Shown: piece by piece, positions 1-12,400 of the stretch
How positions within the stretch are numbered: position 1 is the first letter of the stretch
How the letters are laid out: every line of letters begins with the position of its first letter
NCBI GenBank assembly: GCA_023101725.1
Contig: JALJCO010003931.1
Span: 1 to 64,000 of the forward strand
DNA length: 64,000 nt
DNA from: Atherinomorus stipes
Taxonomy: Eukaryota; Chordata; Actinopteri; Atheriniformes; Atherinidae
Reading direction: 5' to 3'
The notes under the pieces: generated by a model
The model's input: the letters and a program-made list of their open reading frames with translations, nothing else
What the model was told of the DNA's origin: nothing
Databases searched by the model: none
Position numbers and translations under genes: made by a program

Positions 1-382
1 TGATGACATTGGCAGCTTCATTGAAATTTCTCAAGATTTCTAGTTTCATTCAGAAAGGCGTTAAGCATACAGCTTTCTCAATAATCTTGGATTAAAAAAA
101 AAAAAAGTGTCAGGTCAATAGTTTATTATAAAGGCATGTAGAGTTTCTCCGTTAAGAGTAGTTTAATGGCAGCTCTCTTTAGTGACCTGGAAAAAAATAC
201 CAGCTGCCAGTGAGCTTCTGACTACTATTACTAGTTTTATGCCCAGACAGCAAGTTGTTCGCTTCAGATGCCAAACTATTCCTTCTAGGATTTTTAAACC
301 AACCAAATTAAATTGTGACCTAACATCAGTTATTATAGGTTCCAGCCACAGATTAGACTTCTTATTTGTCTGTGATGTTAAT
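1..382. other. No gene seen
   Basis: AT-rich sequence without convincing exons. Could be 5' intron of the small plus-strand gene. Confidence 0.4.
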
Positions 383-390
383 GTTTAGTC

Positions 391-2476
391 TAGGGATTGA
401 CCGATACATTGGCCGGAAGATATTTTAGGCCGATATTTGCTTTTTTGGCTAGTATTGGCCGATATGTGCCCCTTGGCATAATTTACAGACAGGCATCTGT
501 ACAGGCAGCAGTTGCCGGAGACATTGCACCTGCTCTTCTCTCTTCCTCTCTTTTCCTCCATTAACAGTGCTGGAAGACTGCAGCTCTGGTCTACTGAAGC
601 TTTTATAAGTTGTAAAATTAGTCATCATGTCCATCATATTAAGCCGCAGCCGCAACCAGCTGAACGACAGCGGTGAAAGGTGCTGCCTGACTTTACTACA
701 CAATCAAGTAAAATTCATTTTAGGAGGGTAAAAGCTAGTCTTGTGAGACCATCTTGATCTCGCGAGCTTCAGGTTTTCACTCGCAGATCAGTCTGGCTAC
801 TTTCACCAAACGAACGTCCAATCAGCGTTGGCTTTGAGGCAGGTTGAGGTGTGACGCAACGAGAAGCGATAGACAGTTCAGTCTAAACAACATGGCGGCT
901 TCAGCAGATGAAACTAGTGTCAGCGTGGCTATCGCTCAAGTTTGATCGGAATTGCAGAGTATTTCTTCACTGAAAGCAGAGCAAAACACTGCTCTGCAGG
1001 CTTTTCTCAAAGGAAAATATGTTTTTGCTCGTGTTTTCGTCGTCGCTTTGTTAGTAGGTCGTATGCTATGTTGATCTGATTGGTTGATTTGGCCCGTCTA
1101 TCACCAACATAGGCGGTGATACACAGCTGCCTTATCCAATCAGCTAACCAGTATTTTTGCCCCTTCCCAAAACTACTCTAACGGTTGGTTCCCAGATGGA
1201 TATGTGGAGCAAATCCATCTGGCCGAGTCAGGTTAGGTAAAAGCCAAAAGCTCAAATGTGTTCCAAACTGTCTTATTTTATCCATCAGCTGATGGATCAT
1301 GAATCTCGGACTTTGCACTGTGGTGAAGATAAGCGCGATGCCGACAGAAAATTAAAAATATGTATTTAGGCAGATCTCTGTTGCATAAATAGGCCCCAGA
1401 AGGAAGCTGAAGGAAAGCTATGCCGCTGCTTTTTGAAGCAGACCATTGGTTCTCCTTATGAAGAGAATCAGAGGAGAAACCACCTGATCCAGCAAGCCCT
1501 GGCTGCAGACAACTCACCCACGGAAAACACAAATCTCCTGTATGTGTTTGGGAAAAAAGAAAAGACATCTCCACCGCAGCAGGTTATAACCTGTCTTTGT
1601 GCAGGGAAACGCAAACGTGAGCAGAAACAGAGCGCATGTCAGGTCTCTACAGTATAGTGGGCATTGAAACTTTTCATCCTCACATCCAGATGTGAAACAT
1701 CCCGATAAAAGCAGAAAAAACAACACAACAGAAGCGCCATGTGTCCGCGTGGAAGGAGGAGCTTATTATGGCGCATATGATCTCTGCAGCCTCCCCAGCG
1801 GCATTAATGTTCTACAGAACCAGACCTGCTGGGTCTGAGTGCGCAAATGCGGGATGACATGAAAGATGTCCAGACTCACCTGGCACCGTCAGAAAATGTC
1901 ACTCTGGAGGTCGTTGTCAGATATTTGCGTTTTTACCCCAAAACTCTGTTACTGTGTAAATGAGAGGCCAGAAGGCAGCAGGACTCTTACAGCCTCAGCG
2001 TTATAGTGTAATCAGGCCCTGATGTTGATGTATCAATAGAAAACCTGATATTTGTTTAGATTGATCTTCCAGCTTGATCACACTTCAATATATACATGAA
2101 TACATGATAAATTGTTTTTGTTTTTTTTTACAAAAATATATAAAAATATGAAAAGTGGTACGGTAACCCGTTTACTGTACTTTAAAGATGCTGTAGAAAC
2201 CCTAACAACAATAGATAGATAAAGATTTAGCTCAAACATATCAGATTTGAACTGCAGGTAAAGTCAGGAACATCTTGGACTTTTAATTTTAATCATCTGC
2301 TGCTCACAAAGTCAAAAAATACTTTGATATGAAAATCCTGGGAGTGCTGGCATACGATGCAGGGCCGATACTGGTAATATATCGGCCCATAATATCAGGA
2401 GGTTGTATCGGCCATCGGCTGATGAGAAAATATCTATCGTTATCTGCCCCCAAAAATCTGTATCGGTCGATCCCTA
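391..2476. mobile_element. Non-autonomous hAT-like element with perfect 8-bp target duplication
   Basis: Ends are TAGGGATTGACCGATACA and the inverted TAGGGATCGACCGATACA. The 8-bp GTTTAGTC flanks both sides (383-390 and 2477-2484). Further inverted similarity (GGCCGATA motifs) extends inwards. No transposase is visible; a 500-bp element is nested at 736-1235. Length 2086 bp. Confidence 0.85.
736..1235. mobile_element. 500-bp element with 9-bp target duplication, nested in the hAT-like element
   Basis: Flanked by perfect 9-bp direct repeats GGTAAAAGC (727-735 and 1236-1244). Both ends begin with TA when read inwards (TAGTCTTGTG and TAACCTGACT). Contains an ATGGCGGC start at 892 followed by a short decayed reading frame with SLKAEQNTALQAFLKGKYVF, like the N-terminal part of a RecQ-type helicase-like ORF (family guess). 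The 9-bp duplication suggests a Mutator-like element. Confidence 0.6.
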
Positions 2477-2484
2477 GTTTAGTC

Positions 2485-2987
2485 TCATTGTTTTGATTTT
2501 TTTTTTTTTTGCTAAAAAGTTGTTAAAGTTGTTGCAGTTTTCAGTGGAGAGGAGCTCTGGGCTTGTTTGCTATGCTTGAAAAATTTACAAATCCTTCCAA
2601 ACAGAGTGCGAGAGTTGTTGATATTCTTGTCAATCATCCAACAAATATTTCATCAGTCAGTGATGAATCCAAATTTAAATCAAAACTTAAACAGTACTTA
2701 TTGTGATAATGTTTTAGACTAGACAATTAGCTGGTATGACAGTTGATTGGTTATGCTATGGGATTGGTATTATTCAAAACTTCTTAGTTGTGCGGATACA
2801 GGGGTCGCTTATTGCAATACATGTTTGAGTAGCTGTTTTTTGGTTGGTGTATATTGTTTATTCATTTTATTTGACCTTGATTATATTTGTCCTCTTGTTG
2901 TCCTGATTGTGTACATATAAAATGTAGTATGGAAATGTTTTCCTTTCTGTTGGTTTTTTTTTTGTGTGTGTTTGTGTATGACCCCAG
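2485..2987. other. Upstream of the small gene; no exon seen
   Basis: Ends with a long pyrimidine/GT-rich tract that acts as a plausible acceptor for the exon at 2988, implying an untranslated exon farther upstream that I could not place. Confidence 0.35.
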
Positions 2988-3690
2988 GAAGAATGGATCC
3001 CCAGTTCTTGAAACTGGGAGCCAAGTAAGTAAATAATTTCAGATAAATGCAGCTGCGTGGCCTCACAAAGCTCATCGTTATAATTCACTAATAATGAACT
3101 TGAAGCTTTGTTTCCCTCCACTTGCGTTCAGCTTTTCTGTATTCTCTCTTTACGTTTGTGAACATGATAGTTTATCCGTGGTGCTTTGTTTGCTCAGGGT
3201 GCTCTTGATTCTCATTGGTGGAACAGCATCCATTACATTCAAGATTTTCCAAGTTGAAATGATCCATGATCACACAGCAAAACATTTCAAGGATTAAAAG
3301 ACTGATGTGTGATTTAGAAAAACTGATTCAAGCCTTTTGGTTATTTCCAATTAAATTGCTACTGCAATTTCAGCTCAATGAAGCAGCAGCATCATCTCAA
3401 ACCCACAAGGATGAACCAGAACAGGTAGGTCCATGTATGTGTGTGAATGATTATATACAAAAACAGTCATATCTGAAGTTATGCATATTGTGTAAATATA
3501 TACACTCATCTATAAATATAATTAGTGATTGGGGTTGGTGGTGAATGTCCTGTCACTAATATCTATTATCAAAAAAGCATGAAGTCGAAATGGAGGTCTG
3601 GGGTCCTCTTCAGAATACCTTTGGTTTTCAAACTCCACCACCAGATGGAAACGCAAACAAGGTATGAAATGAACCCCCAGCAGCTTTTTA

Positions 3691-3771
<81 letters not shown>

Positions 3772-3943
3772 ATATCAGAAACTGCATTTGTGTGCGTGGG
3801 TGAGTGAAAAAAAAAGTATTGTTTTAAATTTGTTCCTTAATTTTTCAGAAAAAAGTGGACTGAGCTGGATCCCAGAAGGATGAAAATGAATCCTGAAATA
3901 CAGAAAAGATCATTCAGCAGTGTAACAATCTTCATTAAATAAA
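2988..3943 (+). CDS. Unrecognised small membrane-protein gene, cassette 1 (5 putative exons)
   Basis: I do not recognise this gene. Putative exons: 2988-3024 (ATG at 2993), 3198-3252, 3374-3424, 3578-3661, 3849-3863 (TGA), with AATAAA at 3938-3943. The product would be about 78 aa: MDPQFLKLGAKVLLILIGG and on to FKIFQ (one hydrophobic segment near residues 10-25), then a polar region LNEAAASSQTHKDEPEQ, then an exon with the core LQNTFGFQTPPPDGN and a short Lys-rich end. Exon 1 has a good acceptor (pyrimidine-rich, ccccag) and donor (gtaagt); exon 3 has gtaggt. The weak points are the exon 2 donor (CAA|gttgaa) and the exon 4 acceptor (aaaaaag); without splicing at the exon 2 donor the frame would end 14 codons later. 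Phases agree throughout. Main support is the second copy of exons 3-5 at 5764-6348. Confidence 0.5.
3691..3764. repeat. (TA)n and (CA)n microsatellite in an intron of the small gene
   Basis: A TA run at about 3699-3722 is followed by an AT-rich spacer and a CA run at about 3734-3764. Confidence 0.9.
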
Positions 3944-3959
3944 CAAAAATGAATAACAT

Positions 3960-5763
3960 GATTGCTATATCATCTCATTTCTTTTGACTTAAAATCAGCA
4001 TCTGAAAACAAAAATGAACAATGATAAAAATTAAAAGCCATTAAATGTTAGTGTGGAAGAAGGATAGCAGGCAGACACAAGCCTAAAACAGCTGAGGCTG
4101 ATTCAGGAAGTAAGATCATATTCCATTTCTGAGGTTTCTGTCTTGAAAGGTTAATTTGAAAATAACCCTGTTGTTTTGTAAAGCTTTAATTGATGCCAAG
4201 TGTAACCAGGGAGCCTAAATAAGGACCCGATTTGTGGTTTGCTGAAGAGTAGCTGTCAAATAGGAGACTGGATTCAGACAAACCTTGATGCAGTTTGAGG
4301 AACAGGGGGCAAAGTATGTCCAAGCTGTCAGCCTCTCTATGCTGCAAGGCAGGGTGCAGGATTACCCTCTCTGGAGCAGCCCATGTGGGCAGCAGCTTCT
4401 CAAATGATCAAATGTCTCCTTTCTTGGAGATGGAGGACCCAACATGTTCAGTGGCTGGTGTAAACTACTGCAAATAAAACCCAAAGTCTATAAAACAAAA
4501 GTACTAAAACCAAAGTCCAAGGCAACTGTAAAACTGGGCCTCCAATCCACTAGAGTACAAGTAACATAACGAGAGAGTGGTACTTAGCTAAAAAGGAGAG
4601 GTGAGGCTTACTTCACCCCTCCACACATTGTACATGGCATCCCTCTCTCTCTCTGCTCTCTCTCCCCCCGCTGTCCTTTGGTTGGGACGTGGTCCGCTGC
4701 CTCACCCGTTCTGCAGTCAGTCCCCACAGTGCCAGTCCTTCCTTCCTTCACAGCTCTGTTCCAACCAGTTATCCCTCCTGGTCCTGTGTCTCCAATTCCT
4801 CCCTGCTCTTCTGGCCACACTGCTCCTCTCTTCAAGCTGAGAAGAAGAAAGACAGAGCCCAGCCACCCCAGCTACTAATTGTCCACAGGTGGTTGCAATC
4901 ACCTGATTACCACACAGGAGGGAGGGGTAGTGAGCACACATACCCCCGTGTGACATAAGGTCAAAATATAGCATATTCAGACATCTCTGATACTGGCAAA
5001 CAGCTGCTGCTTTTATTCGATTTTCATATTGGATCTTTTATCCCATTTAAGTTATTTTAACTCCTTTATCTTTTTTTTTTCTTTTCTAAAGAATTGAATT
5101 TCAATGTTGTTGAATATAATGTGAATTGATTTCCTTGCCAGCTTATGTGTATTACTGAACATGTTTTAGAAAAAAGTGGTGGGATTAATTGCTCCATTTA
5201 TGTAAGAAAAAGAGAGAAAAAATAAGATGCGTCATTAAAGTGGTTTCCAATAATCTCTCAGATCTTTGGAGACTATTCATACTGTGAGCAGCTAAATATC
5301 AGCACTCTCAGCCTAGAAACTGGGAGGCTATTGATGTGAAAAGTCCTCAGACTTTTACATTTGTAAACAAAGTTGGACTTTGATATCAAATTAGAGGCTC
5401 AACCTCAAATACTCCTCAGTGCAAAGAACATCCCACCTACTTTCATGGTAATTATAAAACAAGCGTATCCAAAGACGGAAGACCATTTCATACAGAATGA
5501 GACTGCTTACACTGCTTTTTTTGGTGGGATTTTTTCTCACAGCAATGGTACTATTACTTTATTTATTTCTACATTTTTGGAAGTTTTAGTTATTTCTCAG
5601 AATTATCCTTTTCAGTATGTTGCTTAGAACTGCAGAAATACCACTCTACCAACAAACATATGTAACAGAACCAGTTGAATTTCAATCAACTTAGATAAAT
5701 TACAACTTTACTCAGAGGTTTTGTTTTTAAAAAAAATTAAAATCATATCCATTGCAATTTCAG
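3960..5763. other. Spacer between the two cassettes; unclassified sequence
   Basis: 4060-4975 has a CT-rich, moderately GC stretch (4600-4860) that looks like an old mobile element but has no ends I could define. 5000-5760 is AT-rich. No copy of exons 1-2 of the small gene was found. Confidence 0.35.
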
Positions 5764-6385
5764 CTCAGTAAAGGAATCACAGCTCCATCTGAGCCCCATG
5801 GACAGGGAGCAGCAGGAGAGGTAAGTGGCAAAAAGGCAATCAAGACTTTAGGTTGGATTCAAAATGAAAGCTTCCATCAACTTGAGCCCCAATCATCACA
5901 GCTGTGTGTAATTTTCTGATAATTGATCAAAAGATTTTAAATGACATTTGATTTAGCTTTTGTGTTCACACTCAAGAAAGCAGTCTTGCGTTTGTATACA
6001 TTTATAATTCTTCTCCCATTACGGGACTGGAGCTGGTGTTGCATGTAAAGGCCAGTAACTAATTCTATCTTCATTTGAAATGAAGGCTGAACTCACAATA
6101 GATTACTGGAGTGGTCTTCAGAACACCTTTGGTTTTCAAACTCCACCACCAGATGGAAACCTGAACGAGGTAAGAAACTAGTCAACCAGCTGCCATTTTG
6201 ATGTCAAATTATAATAGTTATATTTTATTGCATATGGCATTTAAAAATGCATTTCAGAGAGAAGAATCCAGAAGGAAAGTGTTTTATTTGGATCTGTCTT
6301 TTTTTTTTCTTTCAGAAAGAAGTGCAAGAACCCCAAAAGGGGAAATAACGGAAATAATTCTGCAGGTGTATCATCTTTGAATAAA
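5764..6385 (+). CDS. Second copy of the 3' exon cassette of the small gene
   Basis: Three putative exons parallel exons 3-5 of the gene at 2988: 5764-5820 (57 nt, donor gtaagt), 6086-6169 (84 nt, donor gtaaga, same length as its partner) and 6316-6348 (TAA), with AATAAA at 6380-6385. Encoded peptides: LSKGITAPSEPHGQGAAGE, then an exon ending in SGLQNTFGFQTPPPDGNLNE, then KEVQEPQKGK and stop. The core LQNTFGFQTPPPDGN is identical to cassette 1 while flanks differ by codon-sized changes, and the intron just before the first exon is also similar (ttgcaatttcag). No copy of exons 1-2 was seen in front of it, so it may be an alternative 3' end of the same gene rather than a complete second gene. 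Confidence 0.45.
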
Positions 6386-6389
6386 CAAT

Positions 6390-9307
6390 AAAAAAAAAAA
6401 AATTCTGTGAGTAAATTTGTTTATATTGGTATAAGTTGATTTTATTTTTATTTTTTTCTCAAAGAGATGGGACTTCAACTTATCCATGTCTAAAACCATA
6501 CAGGGAGAAAAAACATCTTTTATAGTAAAAATTAGAGATGGCAGACATGTTATTGTAAGGACAGCAGATGGGTATTCCAGATAGGAGGTTCAACAAACTA
6601 AGTCTAAAAAGAAACTCTGGGTTCAATCAACTTGAGTATCTTTACCCAGTTTAGAACCACAAAAAAGCCACCATCAAAGGAGCCCTGATACCTGGATTCA
6701 CTATGGCAACCACTGGGAAAAAAAAAAGCTAGTTATTGCACCTGAATGGCAGAACTTTGTACTGCCCCATGCTTGAATACAAAGAGGTATTTAGTTAAAA
6801 AATAAAATGTGGGGGGTTGCTGCTGCTGCTAGAGAAGCAGCATGGAAGAAAAATTGCTGCCCGAGTCAATGTGGAAGTAGAGAATTTACTGGTTTACTGT
6901 CCAAATAATTAACCAAATAGGTTGAAATATTTAGTGGAGAAAATCTTCATTTTTATTAAGATTCAGTCCCATTGGAGAACATACACAAAACGGAAAGTTA
7001 AAATTTAAAGATGCCTTTTAGAAGGTAATGTATCATACTACCTGACCACGATTGGTTATCGTATTTCACACTGGCTGATAAACACAGTCTACTGGAGAGG
7101 CCGACAGATCTCTACCATCACATTTATAGAATTATAATACCAGACAAGTGTGAGGACTTTCCTGATGACTTGACACATTGTTCTTTCTAAAATGTTTTAC
7201 CAATCTTGGGTCTCATTTACAAGGAAGGAATTTTTAACAGTATCGAAGCACAACAAATCTTTCCGCGACATGATCTCATGCTCGCACAAGGACAAGACGA
7301 ATATGTACGGCTGGAGAATGTAACTGCAAAATGGTGTCATTTTATGCAATATTAATAAATATAAATGCTGAAGTTATGAAAAGTCTGTGTATTAATTCAG
7401 CTTCTTAATCTTTGGAATCACATTAGCACAGACAACCCATGTCTGACAGCTGCTCCTGGTGGAGGAGATGGGTAGAAACTCACCGTTTCTTAAAGACAAC
7501 CAGCCAGTGAGAAGGTTATGTTCAGTCTGTTACCATGGTGATTGACTCTTCTTTCTGAAACAGGGGACTTACAGTAGTTTCCCTCAACTCATGGTTACCA
7601 TAGTCAAGAGCTCACCACATAACCTGCTTTCTGGAATATCCCTCAGGTTGAAAGCATGGAAACCTGCCTCTCTGAAAAAAAAAATCCACTTTCCCACTTG
7701 GCTAAATTCACATTTCTTTTGAGGGATCAGCTCTTCATCACATACGTTTCAATCTGACGTGATAAAGTTGGGATCAATGCTTTGCAACAAATAACTTCAT
7801 GGGAGACAAAAATAATACTCATCACTTTTGTAAACTGAATTTTGCTTTTAATAAAAACTCATTGGATTTTAACCAGGGCCCCAACTGTTCTGTCAGTGAA
7901 AAGTACTCAGTTTGGTAGCAGTATGCATACAGCAGAGTAATCGCTGGAACTCTCTGGAGACTCAGTTACGGACGAGTTACCTGTTCTACACATCTTAATG
8001 AGGGCTGAGACAACTGGATTACCTCTGAGGGAAGACAAAAGTCTGATGTTTGAAATGACTTTTTTTTTTTTAACAAGAAACTAAAAAAGCTCTGAATATG
8101 GGCAAACAACCACAACAGATATGCTTTTAAAGTTGTCTCCCTATTCGTGTGATATTTGTGACAAACCAAACTGAGCTTGTTACCAAATGACTGGTGTTTG
8201 ATAAGAAACAGACTTTAATTTTTCATTTGATCTTTCTTTTTATGTTTGAAAAGAAAAGTAAAAGAAGCTAAATCATACAGTGGATATGATAGACAGTTAG
8301 TTGTAATCATCTGGGAAACTAACAGCACTACATTCCTGAACAGATGTTTTCCTCTTTTGTATGATTTGTTTTTCACAAAGTGGTGAGATCCAGAGTGTCT
8401 GTGAGACAACACTTCAGATGACGCCATCAGTAAGGCCACTTTATATAGAAATTCTAAATGAGGACCACAGCCTATCAGTTCTTGTCCGTAGATCTTTGCA
8501 GTGCGTCACTGTCAACATATAAATGAGAAACAAAGCTTCAAGTTTCTAAGTTACAGAGCCTGATGGCCAGCTTGTATATTGGGGGGATGATTTAGTCCCC
8601 CTTCATCACCACAGCTGGGGGTGGGGGGATGGGAGGATGGGAGGTGGGGTTGAGAGAAGAAGAAAAAAAAAAGAAGAGGAAAAAAAGAAAAGAAAAAAAA
8701 GCTCGGTCCATGTGGTCACCATCAGCACTGCTGCTGAGGCAGTATTCCCACTCCAGAAGCCCCAATCGCAACTCAAAAGCACACCTCAAAATAACCATTT
8801 GCGACTGGTTGATAATGATCTTGCAAAAAAATAGATATTTTCACAGAAGTTTGTAAAATCATCTTGCCTAAAGTCATCTTCCATCCTCTGTGGCTTTGTC
8901 AAAGCAAGTTGAAGTCAGAGAGAAGTTGCGCCACACAACTGCTGCTCCGAGTACAATCCACAAAGGACAACTACGTCGCCTTTTTTTTTTCTTTTTGCTG
9001 CTGCAGTGTCGTACGTTTGGATGTATTTTGCTAATTCCTTTTCAGTTATTCCCCCTTTCCATCAGCCCCTTCAGATGCAGTCCTTCAGTTCTGCCAGCCA
9101 AATGTATTACGCGTGTTATTTTAAGGGAGTGTCACTGCAGTGGTGTTGTATATGACTGAGTGTGTTTATGTGAGTGATCAGTACAGTGATGGTGGCAGCA
9201 GAAGCTCTGTCAGGACTACAGTCCACACAGCTGGAGTTCAGCCTCCTATAAGGGGCTGAGCAGGACCACGCTGGAGGGGGGAGGGTCAGGGGACGGAGGC
9301 AGTGGCT
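6390..9307 (-). other. cdv3 3' UTR and tail-to-tail intergenic region
   Basis: The part next to 9308 is probably cdv3 3' UTR; several AATAAA-type signals occur on the minus strand, so its end is undecided. A purine-rich tract is at 8640-8700. No other gene is seen. Confidence 0.4.
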
Positions 9308-9434
9308 CTACTTGTCCCCCAGGATGGCGTACTGGTTGTCAAGCTGCAAGTGCTGCATAGAAGTGCCGCTTGTCTCCTCTCTACCACGGGTTTTGTGTTT
9401 CACTACCTCAAAAGTCTTCTCCATTTCTCTGTCT
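9308..9434 (-). CDS. cdv3: cdv3 terminal coding exon
   Basis: 127 nt including the TAG stop at 9310-9308. Acceptor gtgtttcag. Encodes DREMEKTFEVVKHKTRGREE and LQLDNQYAILGDK, the conserved C-terminus. Confidence 0.95.
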
Positions 9435-12400
9435 CTGAAACACACATGTACCACATGAGTCCAGCTGAAACAAGATGTCAACCTTTGAACTTGTTGAGGT
9501 AATATTCTCACTTTAACTTACTTGCGTGTTTCCACATGCTTGGCAGATGCCAGTAAGGAGGGGAACTGAGCATCATTGAAGATCTCAGGGGGGCCTTGGC
9601 TAGGGCCTCGTTTGGTGGTGGTGAGTCTGGCTCCTGGAGGACGATACACACCAGCAGGCTTCGCCTCAGGCACCTCTACTTCCTCTGTGGGAAGAGAACG
9701 TCCGTTACCAACACGTCTTTATTCGATCCTATAATCTTAATAATTCCTTTAGAATATTTCTAGGAATAATTTTAGATTCCAATCCCAATAACACTCAGTG
9801 TACTTTGTATTTGCTGAAAAGTGAAGTCAGAACCGGCTATTCTAATCCATTTACTCACCCACAGGTGCAGCAGGAGGAGGCGCACCACCAGACTTGTTCC
9901 AGGGGCCAGACACTTTGTCTCCACTAACTAGAATAATCTCTCCATCCTCCCCTACCTCCTCCTTCTCATACTCCTCTTCCTCTTTTTCATCGCTGCAAAA
10001 ACAAGTTCAACAAAAGAATAAAACAGTTAAATAAAGGCCTATGAAGTGCTGCAAATATTCTAACGGCTAAGCGTTTAGTGACAAAAACTGGAACATCATC
10101 ATCAATCTTGTCTCCAGAGAGACAGACACACTGCTGTCTTGGACTGAAGCTAGTTACTATAATCTGCTAAATCAATGGATAGATGTTATGGAGTCCTTGT
10201 TCTGCTCTGTAGCAATTGTGAACTTGGTATGCGGTCAGACGAACCACAGCTCATTTTGCTGCAGGTTATGGCTACAGCAGCCCTCCAGTTGACAGCTGAT
10301 CTCACTAGAACTGCTGTCCTCAGCTGCAAACAAAGATGATGGAGCTGCAAGCTAAATCTGGGATGAGATATTTTCTGTATGACACGAAGAACTGGTACTA
10401 ATTTCAAATCATTGAAGAGGTAGACAACATAAATTTTAACCATTACAAGGGCAAAAAAAAACCCGAGTGTGTTGCCTGATAGTTCTGTGTGTTTGTTCCC
10501 ATCTGTGCTTTTTCACAACCTTCGTCTTGCTTGAATTCTAGGGCTGGACAATTGATCGAATTTTGATTGGGATTTCAATTTTGTCTTCAGAGGACCATAA
10601 AAAGACTGTAATAGAGGAAAAACGATTGTTACATATATGTAAATGCCACATGCTATTTTTGTTCATCACTGAAGCCAAATAGATCCTGAAGTGAAGAGAC
10701 TGGTGGAGTTATAGGAAGCAAACTGCAGGGAGTATGGAACAGGAATGCATGTAAACTGGATCTTCATTTTTATAGCTATTATTTAAATATATCATCATTA
10801 AGTTATATTTGAGGTTGAATTTTGGTGGCAATTTAAAAAAAATAAATAAAAAAAACTTTTTAAAATCAATGAATAATTGCACATATTAATTGTGATTTCA
10901 ATACCAATCAAAATAATCATGATTATTATTTTTTCCATAATCGTCCAGCCCTAAATTCTCAATGGTGTCACTGTCATCTATCAATATTCACATTATCTGT
11001 GATAGGTTAATTAAATTTTGATGTTGTGTTAATACAGACATGATCATATGGCAAAAGTTTAAGATTCAGTTAACATTATAGTGATAAGAAATGTTGAACC
11101 TTGCCTATCTCTGATTTGTTTAGGTGCCTTTTCACTACAAAAACAAATTAGTTATTGGTACCTTGAAAAAAACATTCATAATCCAGTATCACTTCAGAAA
11201 TGCCCAAGTCATGTGATTTTTTCTTTAATTATCTATTGACAATCAGCTTACAGTTAATGGGAAAACTAATGAGTGAATAACAGCTGTCTTTTCTTCAAGT
11301 CCCACAATCATTCAAATCTGATTTGGAGCTTGACAAACTGCATTACTAAACACAAAACAGCTTAAAAAGGGCGAAATGTTCAGATACAAGTGAGTTTTAT
11401 CTGTTGTAGCTGCTGCAGAGAACTAGTTTCCCTACAGTTAAGAAATCTTTCTTTTGGTACCTGCTTGAATAGACCAAGGCTGAGGTGCAAATGTCAGCAA
11501 CACTTGATTTGTTCTCACCTTATCTGTAAAGCCTGGAGCCGAAGCCCAGTGTAATCCACTTCTTTCTGCTCAAACTCTTTCCATTCCTCGTCCTCCTAGG
11601 TCGAAGGAAACATTACTTCATGCATATTACAGTTAAAATATCCCACAGCTGTCTGGTATGAGAGTTTGCCATGTGGAAATGTATCTCTGGACAATAATGC
11701 AAAGTAACAGATTAGCGGGGTTTATTATTTTCAGTCAACAGCGTTGTGACAAATACCTTAATCTTCTAACAAATACCTTTGCTTTGTTACCATTTCTTTT
11801 CATGTTATTTTTAAGCTGAAAGCTGTCAAACCTGTAAAAGCTTAAAGGGAGACGGGGCCTTGTTGGACAGCCGTGGTGCATACAGTGGAATGGCTATTCC
11901 CCCAAAAATATATTGAACACAAATGACACTAGATTACTTTCATATGTAAATCTAACACTGAAAAGCGTTAATAGGTTGTTCAGATTGAGGCAAGCTTAAG
12001 ACACGCGCTGGGCCAAATTTTTGTACCCCGTGACAATGTGTGCAAGTGGCAACCATATGCTAGCTAGCAACCGGCATTTTCTTTCGTCTGGTCAAAATAT
12101 TCACCCATCACGTTCATTCACAGATTGGCACAGCCATAGAAACCACATGCCAGACCGCCACTAACACCTCTAGCTGCTCTGATTAAAATCTGGATACAAA
12201 ATCTGTCATCACACCGGTGTCTGGTAATACGCTGCTAATGAGGCAAAAAGTTACAGGACATCAGCGTAGCTTACCTTTTCAACTTGAGCGTCTTGGTTCT
12301 CGTTTTTCGTGGACTTCTCCTTCTCTTTCTTGGTCTTTTTCAGCACTGCTGTCGCGGGCCCGGCGACGGACTCCTTCCCCTTCCCTTTCTCTTTCTTCTT

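Noticed and set aside
5373..5627. 84-codon plus-strand frame between the two cassettes as the missing upstream exons of cassette 2
   Set aside because: No similarity to the MDPQFLKLGA or hydrophobic exon of cassette 1 and no suitable splice sites in phase.
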